Numbered from the stretch's first letter, positions 54,684 to 63,579 are shown. The stretch: 64,000 bases of DNA from Eubacterium uniforme (GCF_900167115.1 NZ_FUXZ01000010.1:62001-126000); one strand, 5' to 3'. A program made the numbers and translations. The notes: generated from the letters alone by a model not told the origin.

Positions 54684-57600
54684 ATGAAATTTGGTAAAAA
54701 GGCTATAGCTATTATGCTTTGTACTTCTTTAGGTTTGACTATTAATGTAAATGCTACTGAGTATCAAAATTCTGCTAAGTATCAAAATGATACTAAGTAT
54801 TATGATGAATTAATGGAATTTGAAAGCGGAAGTGAGAATCTAGAACTTGATGATAAAGGCAGTGAATTTCAAACTAAGAGATTAATAGTTGAGGGAGAAG
54901 TTGATAAGGATATATTAGACCATATTGATGATAAAGATGTTTTAGTTACTGATAGTGGATATAGTGTGATATCATTTGCTGATGAAGAAGATACAAAGGA
55001 AGCATATGATTATTTAAGAAAGAATAATGAAATAAAAAGTGTATCTGGTGAGAATGTATATGGCGTAAATGATATTAATGAAGAATATTATGTTAAGGAT
55101 GCAGATATAAATTGGGAGCGTAATAGTGTATATAGTGAAGACTATACAGCAAATGATTTCTTGAGAAAAGATAATTTATCATGGGGGAGTGATTTTATTG
55201 AAAGTCCATTTTTAGTTGATTACATAAAGGGTTCAAAAGATATTAACAAGAAGGATGTTGTTGTTGCAGTAATTGATACGGGGGTTAATACAAAACATAG
55301 TATTTTTGAAGATAGAATTGTTGATGGAGCTCGTTCATTTGTCTTTTCGGAGCCAGGTATTGATGATAAATATGGCCATGGTACACATGTTGCAGGTATA
55401 ATAGTAGATAATACTCCAAGTAACGTTAAAATACTCCCAATAAAGGCATTAGGTGCAAATGGAAAGGGAAGTGATCTTTCTATTTCAGCTGCAATTGATT
55501 ATGCAGTAGAAATGGGGGTAGATGCAATTAATATGAGTCTTGGCGGTAAGGCAACATGGACTACATCATTAGTTGAAGATTCTATTAAGAATGCGAAAAA
55601 TAATGGAATTAGTGTTGTTGTATCTGCAGGTAATGAAAATGATAATGCAGATGAATGTTCTCCATCAAGAAGTGATGCGTGCATTACTGTTTCAGCATGT
55701 GATGATAAAGGAAATATTGCTGATTTTTCAAATTATGGAGATTGCGTTGATGTATGTGCACCAGGAGTTTTTATTTATTCATCGTATAAAAGTATGTATG
55801 GATATTTAGATACATATAATTATGAGAGCGGCACCTCAATGGCGACACCTTATGTGACTAGTGCTATTTGTATGGTAAAGATGCTTCATAAAGATTTTGA
55901 TGTAAATCAGGTTGAAGAGTTTATTGAAGAGCACGTTGATGAGTATGTGGCTGATAAAAATTACGGTAGTGGTATTATAGATTTAGGTAGTTATTTAGAT
56001 GGTGAAAGATGTAGTGATGTTATATTTGATCATTCAAGTGGAAATCCAGAGGATAATCCGATAGAAGTAAAATTATCTTGTGCTACCGAAGGTGCAAGTA
56101 TATATTATACAACTGACAATACAACACCAAGTGTTAATAATGGTATAAAGTATAGTGAACCAATTATAGTTGAACATAAAGCACAGATTAAAGCAATAGC
56201 TATAAAGGAAGGTTTATTAAATTCTAATGTTACTAAGGCTGAATATATAGGTGATAATGAAGTTTTTGATAGTGATTACTTGGTTCGTGATGGAGTAATA
56301 TGTGGATTTAAAGGAAATATTGGATTATTAAGTTTAAGAGACGGTTTAGAAATACAAGCACAGAAAATAACTGAGATAGGATATAGAGCTTTTAGAAAAG
56401 CTAAGGTTGGTGACCTTGTCATATCAGAGGATATAGTAAAACTTGGTGAAGAAGCATTTGCTGATTCACCGGTAGAGCATGTATATTTTCTAGGACAAAT
56501 TAAATATATAGGATCACGTTGTTTTTATAATTGCAAGAATTATAATGTTGCATGCAGTAGACTAACTAGTTGTGCATATGTAGGGGATGAAGCATTTGGT
56601 AAATGTCCGAAGGCGGAATATATAGAGTTGCCTAGTTGTTTACATATTGGGAAAAATATTGCTAAGGAATGTGAAAATCTAAAAGTAATAGGTGCTCCAA
56701 AGTGTAAAAATGTTGAGAATGATTGTGGAACAGTAATTGATAAAAATACAACATTCCAGGCATATACTGGTGAAGGTGTAAAGGTTACTTCTAATGTTGA
56801 TGAATATATATATTTATATTATGAATTAGATGAAAAAGTATATGGTGGTAAAGTAGAAAAAGGACAGACTGTAATTGTTCCAAAGAATGTAGACATTTAT
56901 GCAATGTATAATAATTCTTTTAAGTATTTGGATTTTAATGGTGATAGCGTAGGGTATTATGTTTCTGGTTTAGGAATGGAGGTTGAATCAGTAGATTATT
57001 GTATTAAAGAAGATACAGTTATTTCTTATTCTGAGAAGAGTGTAAAGAATGATGTATCTGAGGCTTTAGTTTCATTTGAAGATGACGTTATACACGCTGA
57101 AAATGGGGAAATACCTAATATAAAGGTTTCTTTATTTGGTACAGAACTTAAAGAAGAGGATATGGATATAGTTTGTGAAGATGTTTTAAAAACTGGAATT
57201 GCAAAAATGGTAATTACTGGTAAGGGTGATTATAAAGGCGTAAAAGAAGTATATTATTATGTTTCAGAAAAGAAAGATAATGAAGTTATTGAAGATAATA
57301 ATAATGAAACAGATAAAAAAGATGATTCTAAGAGTGATGTAAAGATTAGTGTTGTAACTAATGATAAATTAGATGGTAAGAACACTTCAGATTGTGAAAA
57401 TACTTCTAAACTTATAAAAAAATCAGCAATTAAGAAGGCTAGATATTCTAAGGGAAAACTTAGATTGGTTTGGAAGAAGGTAAAGAATATTAATGGCTAC
57501 CAGATTGCTATATCTTCAAGCAAGAAGTTTAAAAAGAATGTTAAGACTATAAATATAAAGAAATCATCCTGCTATAAGAAGATTATTAAAAAATTAAAGA

Positions 57601-57725
57601 ATAAGAAATTATTTTTAAGATTTAAAAAGAAAAAGGCTGTATATGTTAGAATTAGAACATTTGTAAAGAATGGTGGTAAGAATACATATAGCTTATGGTC
57701 TAAAGTTGTTAAGGTTAAGTATTAA
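54684..57725 (+). CDS. Secreted subtilisin-like serine protease with LRR and Fn3-like tail
   Basis: 1013 residues from the ATG at 54684 (AGAGG before it; the longer frame begins inside the terminator). Signal peptide 1-24. A prodomain precedes the S8 domain: Asp198 (VIDTGV), His232 (GHGTHVAG), Asn317 (SAGNEN) and Ser385 (GTSMATP) are all present. Then a chitobiase-C-terminal-like domain (about 450-520, ASIYYTTDNTTPS), several LRR_5 repeats (about 555-690) and a lysine-rich Fn3-like domain (about 915-1013). It is a wall-associated protease; the substrates are unknown. A copy of the 23-bp palindrome lies in its early codons. Confidence 0.9.
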   Translation: MKFGKKAIAIMLCTSLGLTINVNATEYQNSAKYQNDTKYYDELMEFESGSENLELDDKGSEFQTKRLIVEGEVDKDILDHIDDKDVLVTDSGYSVISFADEEDTKEAYDYLRKNNEIKSVSGENVYGVNDINEEYYVKDADINWERNSVYSEDYTANDFLRKDNLSWGSDFIESPFLVDYIKGSKDINKKDVVVAVIDTGVNTKHSIFEDRIVDGARSFVFSEPGIDDKYGHGTHVAGIIVDNTPSNVKILPIKALGANGKGSDLSISAAIDYAVEMGVDAINMSLGGKATWTTSLVEDSIKNAKNNGISVVVSAGNENDNADECSPSRSDACITVSACDDKGNIADFSNYGDCVDVCAPGVFIYSSYKSMYGYLDTYNYESGTSMATPYVTSAICMVKMLHKDFDVNQVEEFIEEHVDEYVADKNYGSGIIDLGSYLDGERCSDVIFDHSSGNPEDNPIEVKLSCATEGASIYYTTDNTTPSVNNGIKYSEPIIVEHKAQIKAIAIKEGLLNSNVTKAEYIGDNEVFDSDYLVRDGVICGFKGNIGLLSLRDGLEIQAQKITEIGYRAFRKAKVGDLVISEDIVKLGEEAFADSPVEHVYFLGQIKYIGSRCFYNCKNYNVACSRLTSCAYVGDEAFGKCPKAEYIELPSCLHIGKNIAKECENLKVIGAPKCKNVENDCGTVIDKNTTFQAYTGEGVKVTSNVDEYIYLYYELDEKVYGGKVEKGQTVIVPKNVDIYAMYNNSFKYLDFNGDSVGYYVSGLGMEVESVDYCIKEDTVISYSEKSVKNDVSEALVSFEDDVIHAENGEIPNIKVSLFGTELKEEDMDIVCEDVLKTGIAKMVITGKGDYKGVKEVYYYVSEKKDNEVIEDNNNETDKKDDSKSDVKISVVTNDKLDGKNTSDCENTSKLIKKSAIKKARYSKGKLRLVWKKVKNINGYQIAISSSKKFKKNVKTINIKKSSCYKKIIKKLKNKKLFLRFKKKKAVYVRIRTFVKNGGKNTYSLWSKVVKVKY
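54775..54797. repeat. 23-bp palindrome, one mismatch, inside a coding region
   Basis: CTAAGTAT, centre CAAAATG, ATACTAAG; 91 bp after the subtilase start codon. Confidence 0.7.
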
Positions 57726-57727
57726 TA

Positions 57728-57750
57728 GTAAGTATTAAAATGATACTAAC
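57728..57750. repeat. 23-bp palindrome, near-perfect, after the subtilase gene
   Basis: GTAAGTAT, centre TAAAATG, ATACTAAC; the centre is identical to that of the copy at 25879. It lies just behind the subtilase stop codon. Confidence 0.65.
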
Positions 57751-57782
57751 AAATAACTATTGAAAGAAAAAATATAATTCAT

Positions 57783-57822
57783 AAAAAACATGTATCTATT
57801 TTTAATAGATACATGTTTTTTG
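57783..57822. terminator. Bidirectional terminator
   Basis: Perfect 16-bp stem AAAAAACATGTATCTA with its complement, 7-nt loop; A tract and T tract are in the arms, so it works on both strands (subtilase and the minus-strand gene). Confidence 0.9.
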
Positions 57823-57879
57823 CTTTAAATAATATATTGTTATTATTTATATATTTAATTGTATTATCTAGATGATTAT

Positions 57880-58977
57880 CTATTTAATAAATACAGCTTC
57901 AGCAGAATATCTAAGTGGAGAGGAGAATATCTCCTTCTTGAATTTTTTATCTGCTGTTACATAGAAGTAATAATGCTTTCCGTTAACTAATGCTTCTTTT
58001 TTGATTTTCTTTACCTGGAAAGAAGTTGCTTTGTTCTTAACTGTTTTAATCTTTTTGAAGTTCTTAGTGCCTTTAGTTGATGCATAAATTGTATAGCTTG
58101 TAGCACCTTTAACCTTTTTCCAAGAAAGTTTAATTGAGCCGTTTTTATAATCAGATGTAGCAATAGTATCAAGAGCGTTAGTTATGTACTTTGTAGCCCA
58201 TTTACCATATACTTTTTTTCCATTGAAAGTTGTATATGATCTGATTTTGATTTTATAAAAAGCTGTACTATCAATTTTCTTGATTTCTAATGAACTTGAT
58301 TTTGAAGTTGCTTTTTTATATTTTACCTTCTGAGTTTTTATAACTTTACCTTTGGCGTTACATATTTTGATTTGCACGCCATCTGCATAAGCTGCTCTAT
58401 CCCATGATAGGAAAACTTCTTTTAATGTTGGATAACATTCTGAAATAGTCACCTTGCTAGGTGCAGTAGGAATAAGCTTTATGTCTTCTTTTTTTAATGT
58501 GATAAACTTTGAGTTTGTATCAATTTTATATTCGCCTTTTTCATCAGTAAATACTGGGTAGATTTTAATATCATCATCAATGGATGTTCCTTTTTCAAAA
58601 CTTAATGTTGCAGTAAGTGTAATTACTGTTCCAGCTTTTACTTGAGTGATTTGTGAATCGTTAAGTTTTATTAAAGTCTTTTTATTACCATAGTTTACTT
58701 CGTATGCATTAGCATTTGCTGCGCTTTTAAATGAAATTATGATTTTATTTTCAAATATTTTATCAACTTTTGCACTGTTTTGTACTTCATCAGATATTAC
58801 AATATCTTTTTTTGTTTCTTCTGAGTTAGTAGTAGTTTGAGTACTATCAGTTTTTGTTTCTTCAGCATATACTGTTTTAGATAGAGAAGACTCCATATTA
58901 TTTATAAATGGAGTATAACTAAATAATGTAAAGGTTGATAATGCAACAAGTGCATATGTACTAATTTTCTTTTTCAT
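57880..58977 (-). CDS. Secreted protein with Fn3-like domains
   Basis: 365 residues. Signal peptide with cleavage after VYA (about 38), a Thr/Glu-rich linker, one beta-domain (65-165), then two Fn3-like domains (about 168-268 and 270-360; LKEVFLSWDRAAYADGVQIKI and GSIKLSWKKVKGATSYTIYASTKG). The last domain resembles the C-terminal domain of the subtilase next to it. The convergent pair may act together at the surface (inference). AGGAGG-like site before the start. Confidence 0.75.
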   Translation of the reverse strand: MKKKISTYALVALSTFTLFSYTPFINNMESSLSKTVYAEETKTDSTQTTTNSEETKKDIVISDEVQNSAKVDKIFENKIIISFKSAANANAYEVNYGNKKTLIKLNDSQITQVKAGTVITLTATLSFEKGTSIDDDIKIYPVFTDEKGEYKIDTNSKFITLKKEDIKLIPTAPSKVTISECYPTLKEVFLSWDRAAYADGVQIKICNAKGKVIKTQKVKYKKATSKSSSLEIKKIDSTAFYKIKIRSYTTFNGKKVYGKWATKYITNALDTIATSDYKNGSIKLSWKKVKGATSYTIYASTKGTKNFKKIKTVKNKATSFQVKKIKKEALVNGKHYYFYVTADKKFKKEIFSSPLRYSAEAVFIK

Positions 58978-59111
58978 TTTATTCCTCCCGATATAATACG
59001 TATAAATAGTAAGGTTATTTCTTCTTGATATAACCTTCTCAATTATAACAAAGGAAATGGTTACTTTTCAAGATAAGTTGATAACATTTTATCAATAATG
59101 AATTTATGTGT

Positions 59112-59140
59112 TGACGAATAGATTTTATCGTGATATTCTC
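59112..59140 (+). promoter_or_regulatory. Promoter of the flavodoxin gene
   Basis: TTGACG (59112-59117), 17-bp spacer, TATTCT (59135-59140). The operator-like palindrome begins 7 bp downstream. Confidence 0.65.
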
Positions 59141-59147
59141 TATTCGA

Positions 59148-59165
59148 GTTAGCAAATGCTAACTG
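59148..59165. promoter_or_regulatory. 18-bp palindromic operator at the flavodoxin start of transcription
   Basis: AGTTAGCA-AA-TGCTAACT, perfect. It would cover +1 to +18, a repressor position. It resembles the TTAG..CTAA boxes of DtxR/IdeR-type iron regulators, which fits an iron-saving flavodoxin; the regulator is an inference. Confidence 0.65.
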
Positions 59166-59236
59166 AATCATTTGAAAAAACTTGTGAACTATAATTACAA
59201 ATGATTAGTTAAAGGATTAATTAGGAGGCATTGGAA

Positions 59237-59665
59237 ATGGACAAAATTTATGTTGTATATTGGTCTCAGACAGGAAATACAGAAAGTATGGCAAATGCAA
59301 TTGCTGCAGGAATTAAGGAAGCTGGTAAGGAAGCAGCAGTTGTAACACCATCAGAAATTAGCGCAGATGATTTAAATAATGCAAGCGTATATGCATTAGG
59401 TAGTCCAGCTATGGGGGCTGAAGTAATTGAAGAGGAAGAAATGGAACCTCTTGTAAGTGCTATTGAAGCAAATGTTAGCGGAAAGAAAATTGCTTTATTC
59501 GGATCATACGGATGGGGCGATGGTGAATGGATGCGTTCTTGGGTTGAACGTATGACAGCTGCAGGCGCTACTGTAATTGGTGGTGAGGATGCAATTTGTC
59601 AGGATGCACCGGATGGTGATATGGAAGCTAAACTTGCAGCATTAGGAAAAGAGTTAGCAAGCTAA
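59237..59665 (+). CDS. Flavodoxin
   Basis: 142 residues from the ATG at 59237 (AGGAGG 8 bases before). FMN phosphate loop YWSQTGNTE at 8-16, and the late flavin loop FGSYGWGDGEW. Short-chain flavodoxin, an electron carrier that replaces ferredoxin when iron is low. Operator and promoter lie directly upstream, and the DUF3793 gene follows. Confidence 0.93.
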   Translation: MDKIYVVYWSQTGNTESMANAIAAGIKEAGKEAAVVTPSEISADDLNNASVYALGSPAMGAEVIEEEEMEPLVSAIEANVSGKKIALFGSYGWGDGEWMRSWVERMTAAGATVIGGEDAICQDAPDGDMEAKLAALGKELAS

Positions 59666-59686
59666 TTAGTGTATTAAGAAAGATTT

Positions 59687-60253
59687 GTGAATTTAATTAT
59701 GTTAGAAAAAGAACTCATTTATTATTGCGCTCCAACATTAGCAGGGATGAAAACAGCCAATCTATTTAGTTTTAAATTCCAAGAAAAAAATAAATTCCTC
59801 AAAGATATTTTCGCATTGAACAACGCTGCTAATGGAAAAGGAGTGAAAATAGACATTTTAAGCATTAGGGAAAACAGGGCTTTGATTTATGTTTATCGCA
59901 TAAAGGCTCTAGTGAAAGATTTGTCTAAACCAGGTGTTTTTGATATTTTAACTAAGTATGGTTATGATACAAATGGGGATGTAGAAGAATTACTTAATGT
60001 GTTAAAAACCAGGCTTAAAATGACTATATGCTTTCCACATGAAATAGGATTGTTTTTAAGTTATCCAGTTGAAGATGTATCTGAGTTCATACGTCAAAAT
60101 GGTAAAAATTGTAAGTACTGTGGATTGTGGAAAGTATATTGTAATGTTGATGATGCAAAAGCACTTTGTAAAAAGTATGAGCATTGTCAAGCCGTCTATA
60201 GACGGGTGTTTAAAAACGATAGAAACATCGCTCAGATGATAGTTTCTGCATAA
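59687..60253 (+). CDS. DUF3793 family protein
   Basis: 188 residues if GTG 59687 is the start; ATG 59699 is also possible and neither has a strong ribosome binding site. The pattern CAPTLAGMKTANLFSF, then LKMTICFPHEIGLFLSYPVEDVSEFI and NCKYCGLWKVYCNVDDAK matches DUF3793, clostridial proteins often next to flavodoxin and iron-uptake genes. Four or five cysteines could bind a metal. A role in iron homeostasis or heme handling is inferred from the company it keeps. Confidence 0.75.
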   Translation: MNLIMLEKELIYYCAPTLAGMKTANLFSFKFQEKNKFLKDIFALNNAANGKGVKIDILSIRENRALIYVYRIKALVKDLSKPGVFDILTKYGYDTNGDVEELLNVLKTRLKMTICFPHEIGLFLSYPVEDVSEFIRQNGKNCKYCGLWKVYCNVDDAKALCKKYEHCQAVYRRVFKNDRNIAQMIVSA

Positions 60254-60268
60254 ATCATTTTCTATACC

Positions 60269-60359
60269 GGAAGTTGATTTTACATACTTCCTTTAACTGA
60301 TGAGAAAACTCCTAATCATCAGTTCGTAAGCAACCGTAGTTTAACTACGGTTGCTTTTA
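60269..60359 (+). terminator. Three consecutive hairpins ending in a terminator
   Basis: GGAAGT/ACTTCC (60269-60291), AACTGATGA/TCATCAGTT (60295-60324) and AAGCAACCGTAG/CTACGGTTGCTT (60328-60356) with a T run. The third is a typical terminator for the flavodoxin-DUF3793 transcript; the first two make the 3' end unusually structured. Confidence 0.7.
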
Positions 60360-60380
60360 TGTTTTTAATTAGTTTTTGTA

Positions 60381-60410
60381 TAGACAGAAATATTCTGTTT
60401 TTGATATACT
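60381..60410 (+). promoter_or_regulatory. Promoter with a palindrome between its boxes
   Basis: TAGACA (60381-60386), 18-bp spacer, TATACT (60405-60410). The spacer starts inside the palindrome ACAGAA-ATA-TTCTGT (60385-60399), a likely operator. Confidence 0.55.
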
Positions 60411-60524
60411 ATGAAAAGGGTAAAGAAAGAAAATTGAAAGTATAGATGAGTGAGGTTGTTTATAGATTGTTTGTAGAATTAGGATGAAGGAGGATGATTG
60501 ATACGTTAAGTATCAAGAATAGGT

Positions 60525-61409
60525 ATGTCAGAAAAAATATACGAAAAGATTCGTAGGGAGTATGGCACTAGTGACAGGGAGAGAGATAAGAATGAAAAAA
60601 CACCTGATGATATCGAAAGATTTGATGATATTAGATATGGGGATGATGCATTCTTTAATGTGCTAGATGTTTATAGACCTAGGAATTGTCATGGGAAAAA
60701 ATTACCAGTTATTGTTAGTGTCCATGGTGGGGCATTTGTATATGGGAGTAAGGAAGTATATCAGTATTATTGTATGAAGTTAGCGCAGAGAGGATACGCT
60801 GTTGTTAATTTTTCGTATCGTCTTGCTCCAGAATTTAAGTTTCCGGCAGCACTTTATGATATGAAAGAAGTGTATGAATGGATTCTTTATAATAAGGATG
60901 AGTATGAATTTGATATAGAGAATACATTTGCTGTAGGTGATTCGGCAGGTGCTAATTTATTAGGAATATATGCTGGAATCGCAAGTAGTGAGGATGCTAG
61001 TAGAGAGTTTGGAATTGTTCATCCAAGTGAAGTTAAGATTAAGGGTATTGCTCTTAATTGTGGTAAGTTCGTTCTAGAAAAGTTTGATGAACTTAACGAG
61101 GATAAACTCTATGAGTGTATTTTCGAGGATGGTGGTACAAGGGCTGAATTTGATAAGGCGAATGTTGTTAGATATGTTACATCTAATTATCCAAATACTT
61201 TCGTTATGACTTGCTTAGGTGACTTTTTAAAGGAACAGCCTAAGTACTTAGTTCCTAAACTTGAAGAAGAAAAAGTTAATTTTGAGTATCGTATTTATGG
61301 AGATGATGATAATCCACTTTGGCATGTGTTTCACTGTCATCCTACTCTAAAGGAGGCAGTAATTTGTAATGATGATGAATGCGATTTCTTTAGAAAATGC
61401 ATGGATTAA
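60525..61409 (+). CDS. Alpha/beta-hydrolase esterase (HSL-like)
   Basis: 294 residues. Oxyanion motif VHGGAFVYG, nucleophile GDSAG (in AVGDSAGANL), acid in CLGDFL and a histidine in WHVFH: the hormone-sensitive-lipase family of carboxylesterases. The start is odd: AAGGAGG lies at 60487-60493, 31 bases from the ATG at 60525, and the perfect stem TTGATAC-GTTAA-GTATCAA (60498-60516) lies between them. It may bring the site close to the start. The tautomerase gene follows after 18 bp. Confidence 0.82.
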   Translation: MSEKIYEKIRREYGTSDRERDKNEKTPDDIERFDDIRYGDDAFFNVLDVYRPRNCHGKKLPVIVSVHGGAFVYGSKEVYQYYCMKLAQRGYAVVNFSYRLAPEFKFPAALYDMKEVYEWILYNKDEYEFDIENTFAVGDSAGANLLGIYAGIASSEDASREFGIVHPSEVKIKGIALNCGKFVLEKFDELNEDKLYECIFEDGGTRAEFDKANVVRYVTSNYPNTFVMTCLGDFLKEQPKYLVPKLEEEKVNFEYRIYGDDDNPLWHVFHCHPTLKEAVICNDDECDFFRKCMD

Positions 61410-61427
61410 ATATAAAGGAGGATGGTT

Positions 61428-61766
61428 ATGCCATTTATAGATGTAAAAACTAATGTAGCAGTATCTGATGATAAGAAGGAAAATATTAAATCGGCTTTAG
61501 GACAGGCTATTAGCTTACTACCTGGAAAGTCAGAGAACTGGCTTATGGTTGGAATTAATGATAATTATGATTTGTGGTTTAAAGGTGATAAGTCGCCAGC
61601 AGCCATGGTAGAAGTAAAAACTTATGGTGTTAATGCACAGGGTAGTGAAAATTTAACTGTTGAAATATGTAATCTTTTGAATAATGAATTAGGTATTGCA
61701 ACGGGAAGAATATATGTTAGTTATTTTGGAACTCCTAACTGGGGTTGGGATGGAAGAAATTTCTAA
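61428..61766 (+). CDS. MIF/tautomerase-superfamily protein
   Basis: 112 residues from the ATG at 61428, chosen because the mature protein must begin with proline (MPFIDVKTN), the catalytic residue of this family, and because AAAGGAGG stands at the right distance. SENWLMVGIND and IYVSYFGTPNWGWDG fit macrophage-migration-inhibitory-factor-like proteins, phenylpyruvate or dopachrome tautomerases. In bacteria the substrate is mostly unknown. Probably in an operon with the esterase. Confidence 0.88.
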   Translation: MPFIDVKTNVAVSDDKKENIKSALGQAISLLPGKSENWLMVGINDNYDLWFKGDKSPAAMVEVKTYGVNAQGSENLTVEICNLLNNELGIATGRIYVSYFGTPNWGWDGRNF

Positions 61767-61782
61767 AGGAACATGTTAGTAA

Positions 61783-61822
61783 AAGAGACTTTCGTCAATT
61801 TGTTTGATGAAAGTCTCTTATT
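61783..61822 (+). terminator. Probable terminator after the tautomerase gene
   Basis: AAGAGACTTTC (61783-61793) pairs with GAAAGTCTCTT (61809-61819) around a 15-nt loop; the T run behind it is weak. Confidence 0.6.
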
Positions 61823-61921
61823 ATGTAAAAATTTTTTGAACCTTTTTTAACTCTATGAAAATATATAAGTGAAGAACAAAATTTGTTCTTGAAAAAAGTA
61901 GGTACTTACGGGAGCGATTGT

Positions 61922-62425
61922 ATGGAAAAATCATATATTGAGAGTGTGATAAATGAATATGGACGTGATATATATTCATTTTGTGTTTATTTAACTGGAA
62001 GTAGACATGAAGCTGATGATTTATATCAACAGGTATTTCTTATTGCAATTGAGAAAAACAATTTGGATGTTGATAATAATCCTAAGTCTTATCTGTTAGC
62101 TATAGCAGCAAATGTTTGGAATAATAAGAAAAGAAAGTTTTTATGGAGGCAAAACAAAGCCCAAACTATACATTATGAAAAAGATAATTTAGAACAGATT
62201 GCTGTAGAAAAGGACTCGCCCGAGAATGAGTTTATAAAGAGGGAAGAACTTATTAGGGTACGTAAACTTGTTGATGAACTACCAGATAAGATGAAGGTGG
62301 TAATTCTTCTGTATTACATGGAAGACATGTCTATAGAAGAGATTTCTAAAACTCTCAGAATTCCAATTGGAACGGTGAAAAGCAGGTTGCATCAAGCTAA
62401 GAAAAAATTGAAAGAGAGGTTATAG
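61922..62425 (+). CDS. ECF RNA polymerase sigma factor (module 3)
   Basis: 167 residues from the ATG at 61922 (GGGAG 8 bases before). Region 2 with CVYLTGSRHEADDLYQQVFLIAIEK, region 4 with LPDKMKVVILLYYMEDMSIEEISKTLRIPIGTVKSRLHQAKKKL. It is not closely related to modules 1 and 2. TGAACC followed by a T run (61840s) upstream resembles an ECF -35 box. It is one base from the next gene. Confidence 0.92.
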   Translation: MEKSYIESVINEYGRDIYSFCVYLTGSRHEADDLYQQVFLIAIEKNNLDVDNNPKSYLLAIAANVWNNKKRKFLWRQNKAQTIHYEKDNLEQIAVEKDSPENEFIKREELIRVRKLVDELPDKMKVVILLYYMEDMSIEEISKTLRIPIGTVKSRLHQAKKKLKERL

Positions 62426-62426
62426 T

Positions 62427-63506
62427 ATGAAGGACAAGTTAGATTCTTTGTTAGAGAATGCTTATAAGGAAAGATTTGAACCTGGTAAAGATTTGAACGA
62501 TCGCATATTACATGAAAAAAATAATATAAAAGTATTAAATGATGATGTAAGGTTAAGAAAGGATAAAAAGAATATGAAGAGGAACTTTGGGGATTTATTT
62601 ACTAAAGTGGCGGTTGTGGCATTTTGCGTTGTAAGTATAGGTGGAATTGGATTTTTTGCAATTTCAAAAGGAGGAATAAATCCATCATCAGATAAAAAAA
62701 CGGCTAAGGAAGGAACTACTGTTGTTGAAACAACAAGTGAAATTGCAGAAACACAGTCATTAATTGAGGAGAAAGAAACTGAGGAAGAATTTCCAGAAAA
62801 TAATGAGGCAGAAAATATTGAGTGGAAAAAACTTTCAAAAAAATATGATTTTTCTTCAATAATTACTGGTAAAGAAGGTACAGATAAGGATGGATGGGTA
62901 TATCGAGAATTAGATGTTTCTGATAGTGGATATGCTAATGTAAGATATTATTATGATTCTTATCAGGAAGCAATTGAGGCCAGTGGACTTCATAATATAT
63001 TATCTAAGGATTATAAAAGAATGAATCGTGAAGGTACAATTTGTTATACAGATATAATTAGCCTAGAAGGTACACAGAAGTTACTTGAAAGATCTGTTGA
63101 TGCAAAATTCCAATATAAAAATGGTTTTGTATTTTTAACACAGGATTATGATAATCATAATATGGAAGATATGAGTTTTACAGATGGTGCATTGCAAAAC
63201 CCAACAAATGAAAGAGTATATACTAGCAAGAGTGGAATTAAATTTACATTAAGGGATGGTACAACATGTTATCCTGCCTATGATGATGAAGAACAGGTTA
63301 AGTGTACTAGAACTAGTATTTTGAGTGATAAAAGAAAATATATCATTACAATTGAACTTAGAGGGTTAAGTGAAGATGAAATGCATGAGGTTCTTGATAC
63401 AGTTGTAATGCCTGATGATAATGTAGATATTAACAAAGTACCAGCAAGTGAGAAGAGGGCAGATATAGTTAAAGAGATTAAGAAAAATGCCCCTAAAAAG
63501 AAATAA
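62427..63506 (+). CDS. Putative membrane anti-sigma factor (module 3)
   Basis: 359 residues. Cytoplasmic 1-55 (MKDKLDSLLENAYKERFEPG resembles the start of anti-sigma proteins that hold the factor), one membrane helix (about 60-79), a Glu/Thr linker (about 95-130) and an outer beta-type domain ending in IELRGLSEDEMHEVLDTVV, which is reminiscent of DUF4367. Assigned as anti-sigma by its position and topology. Confidence 0.75.
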   Translation: MKDKLDSLLENAYKERFEPGKDLNDRILHEKNNIKVLNDDVRLRKDKKNMKRNFGDLFTKVAVVAFCVVSIGGIGFFAISKGGINPSSDKKTAKEGTTVVETTSEIAETQSLIEEKETEEEFPENNEAENIEWKKLSKKYDFSSIITGKEGTDKDGWVYRELDVSDSGYANVRYYYDSYQEAIEASGLHNILSKDYKRMNREGTICYTDIISLEGTQKLLERSVDAKFQYKNGFVFLTQDYDNHNMEDMSFTDGALQNPTNERVYTSKSGIKFTLRDGTTCYPAYDDEEQVKCTRTSILSDKRKYIITIELRGLSEDEMHEVLDTVVMPDDNVDINKVPASEKRADIVKEIKKNAPKKK

Positions 63507-63550
63507 TTTGAGTACGAATATTAGGGTAAAAAATATTTTTTGAAAAAGTA

Positions 63551-63579
63551 TTGACAATTAAATAACGTAGTGATAATAT
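63551..63579 (+). promoter_or_regulatory. Promoter upstream of the manganese riboswitch
   Basis: TTGACA (63551-63556) with TAATAT at 63574-63579 (spacer 17) or GATAAT at 63572-63577 (spacer 15). Confidence 0.65.
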
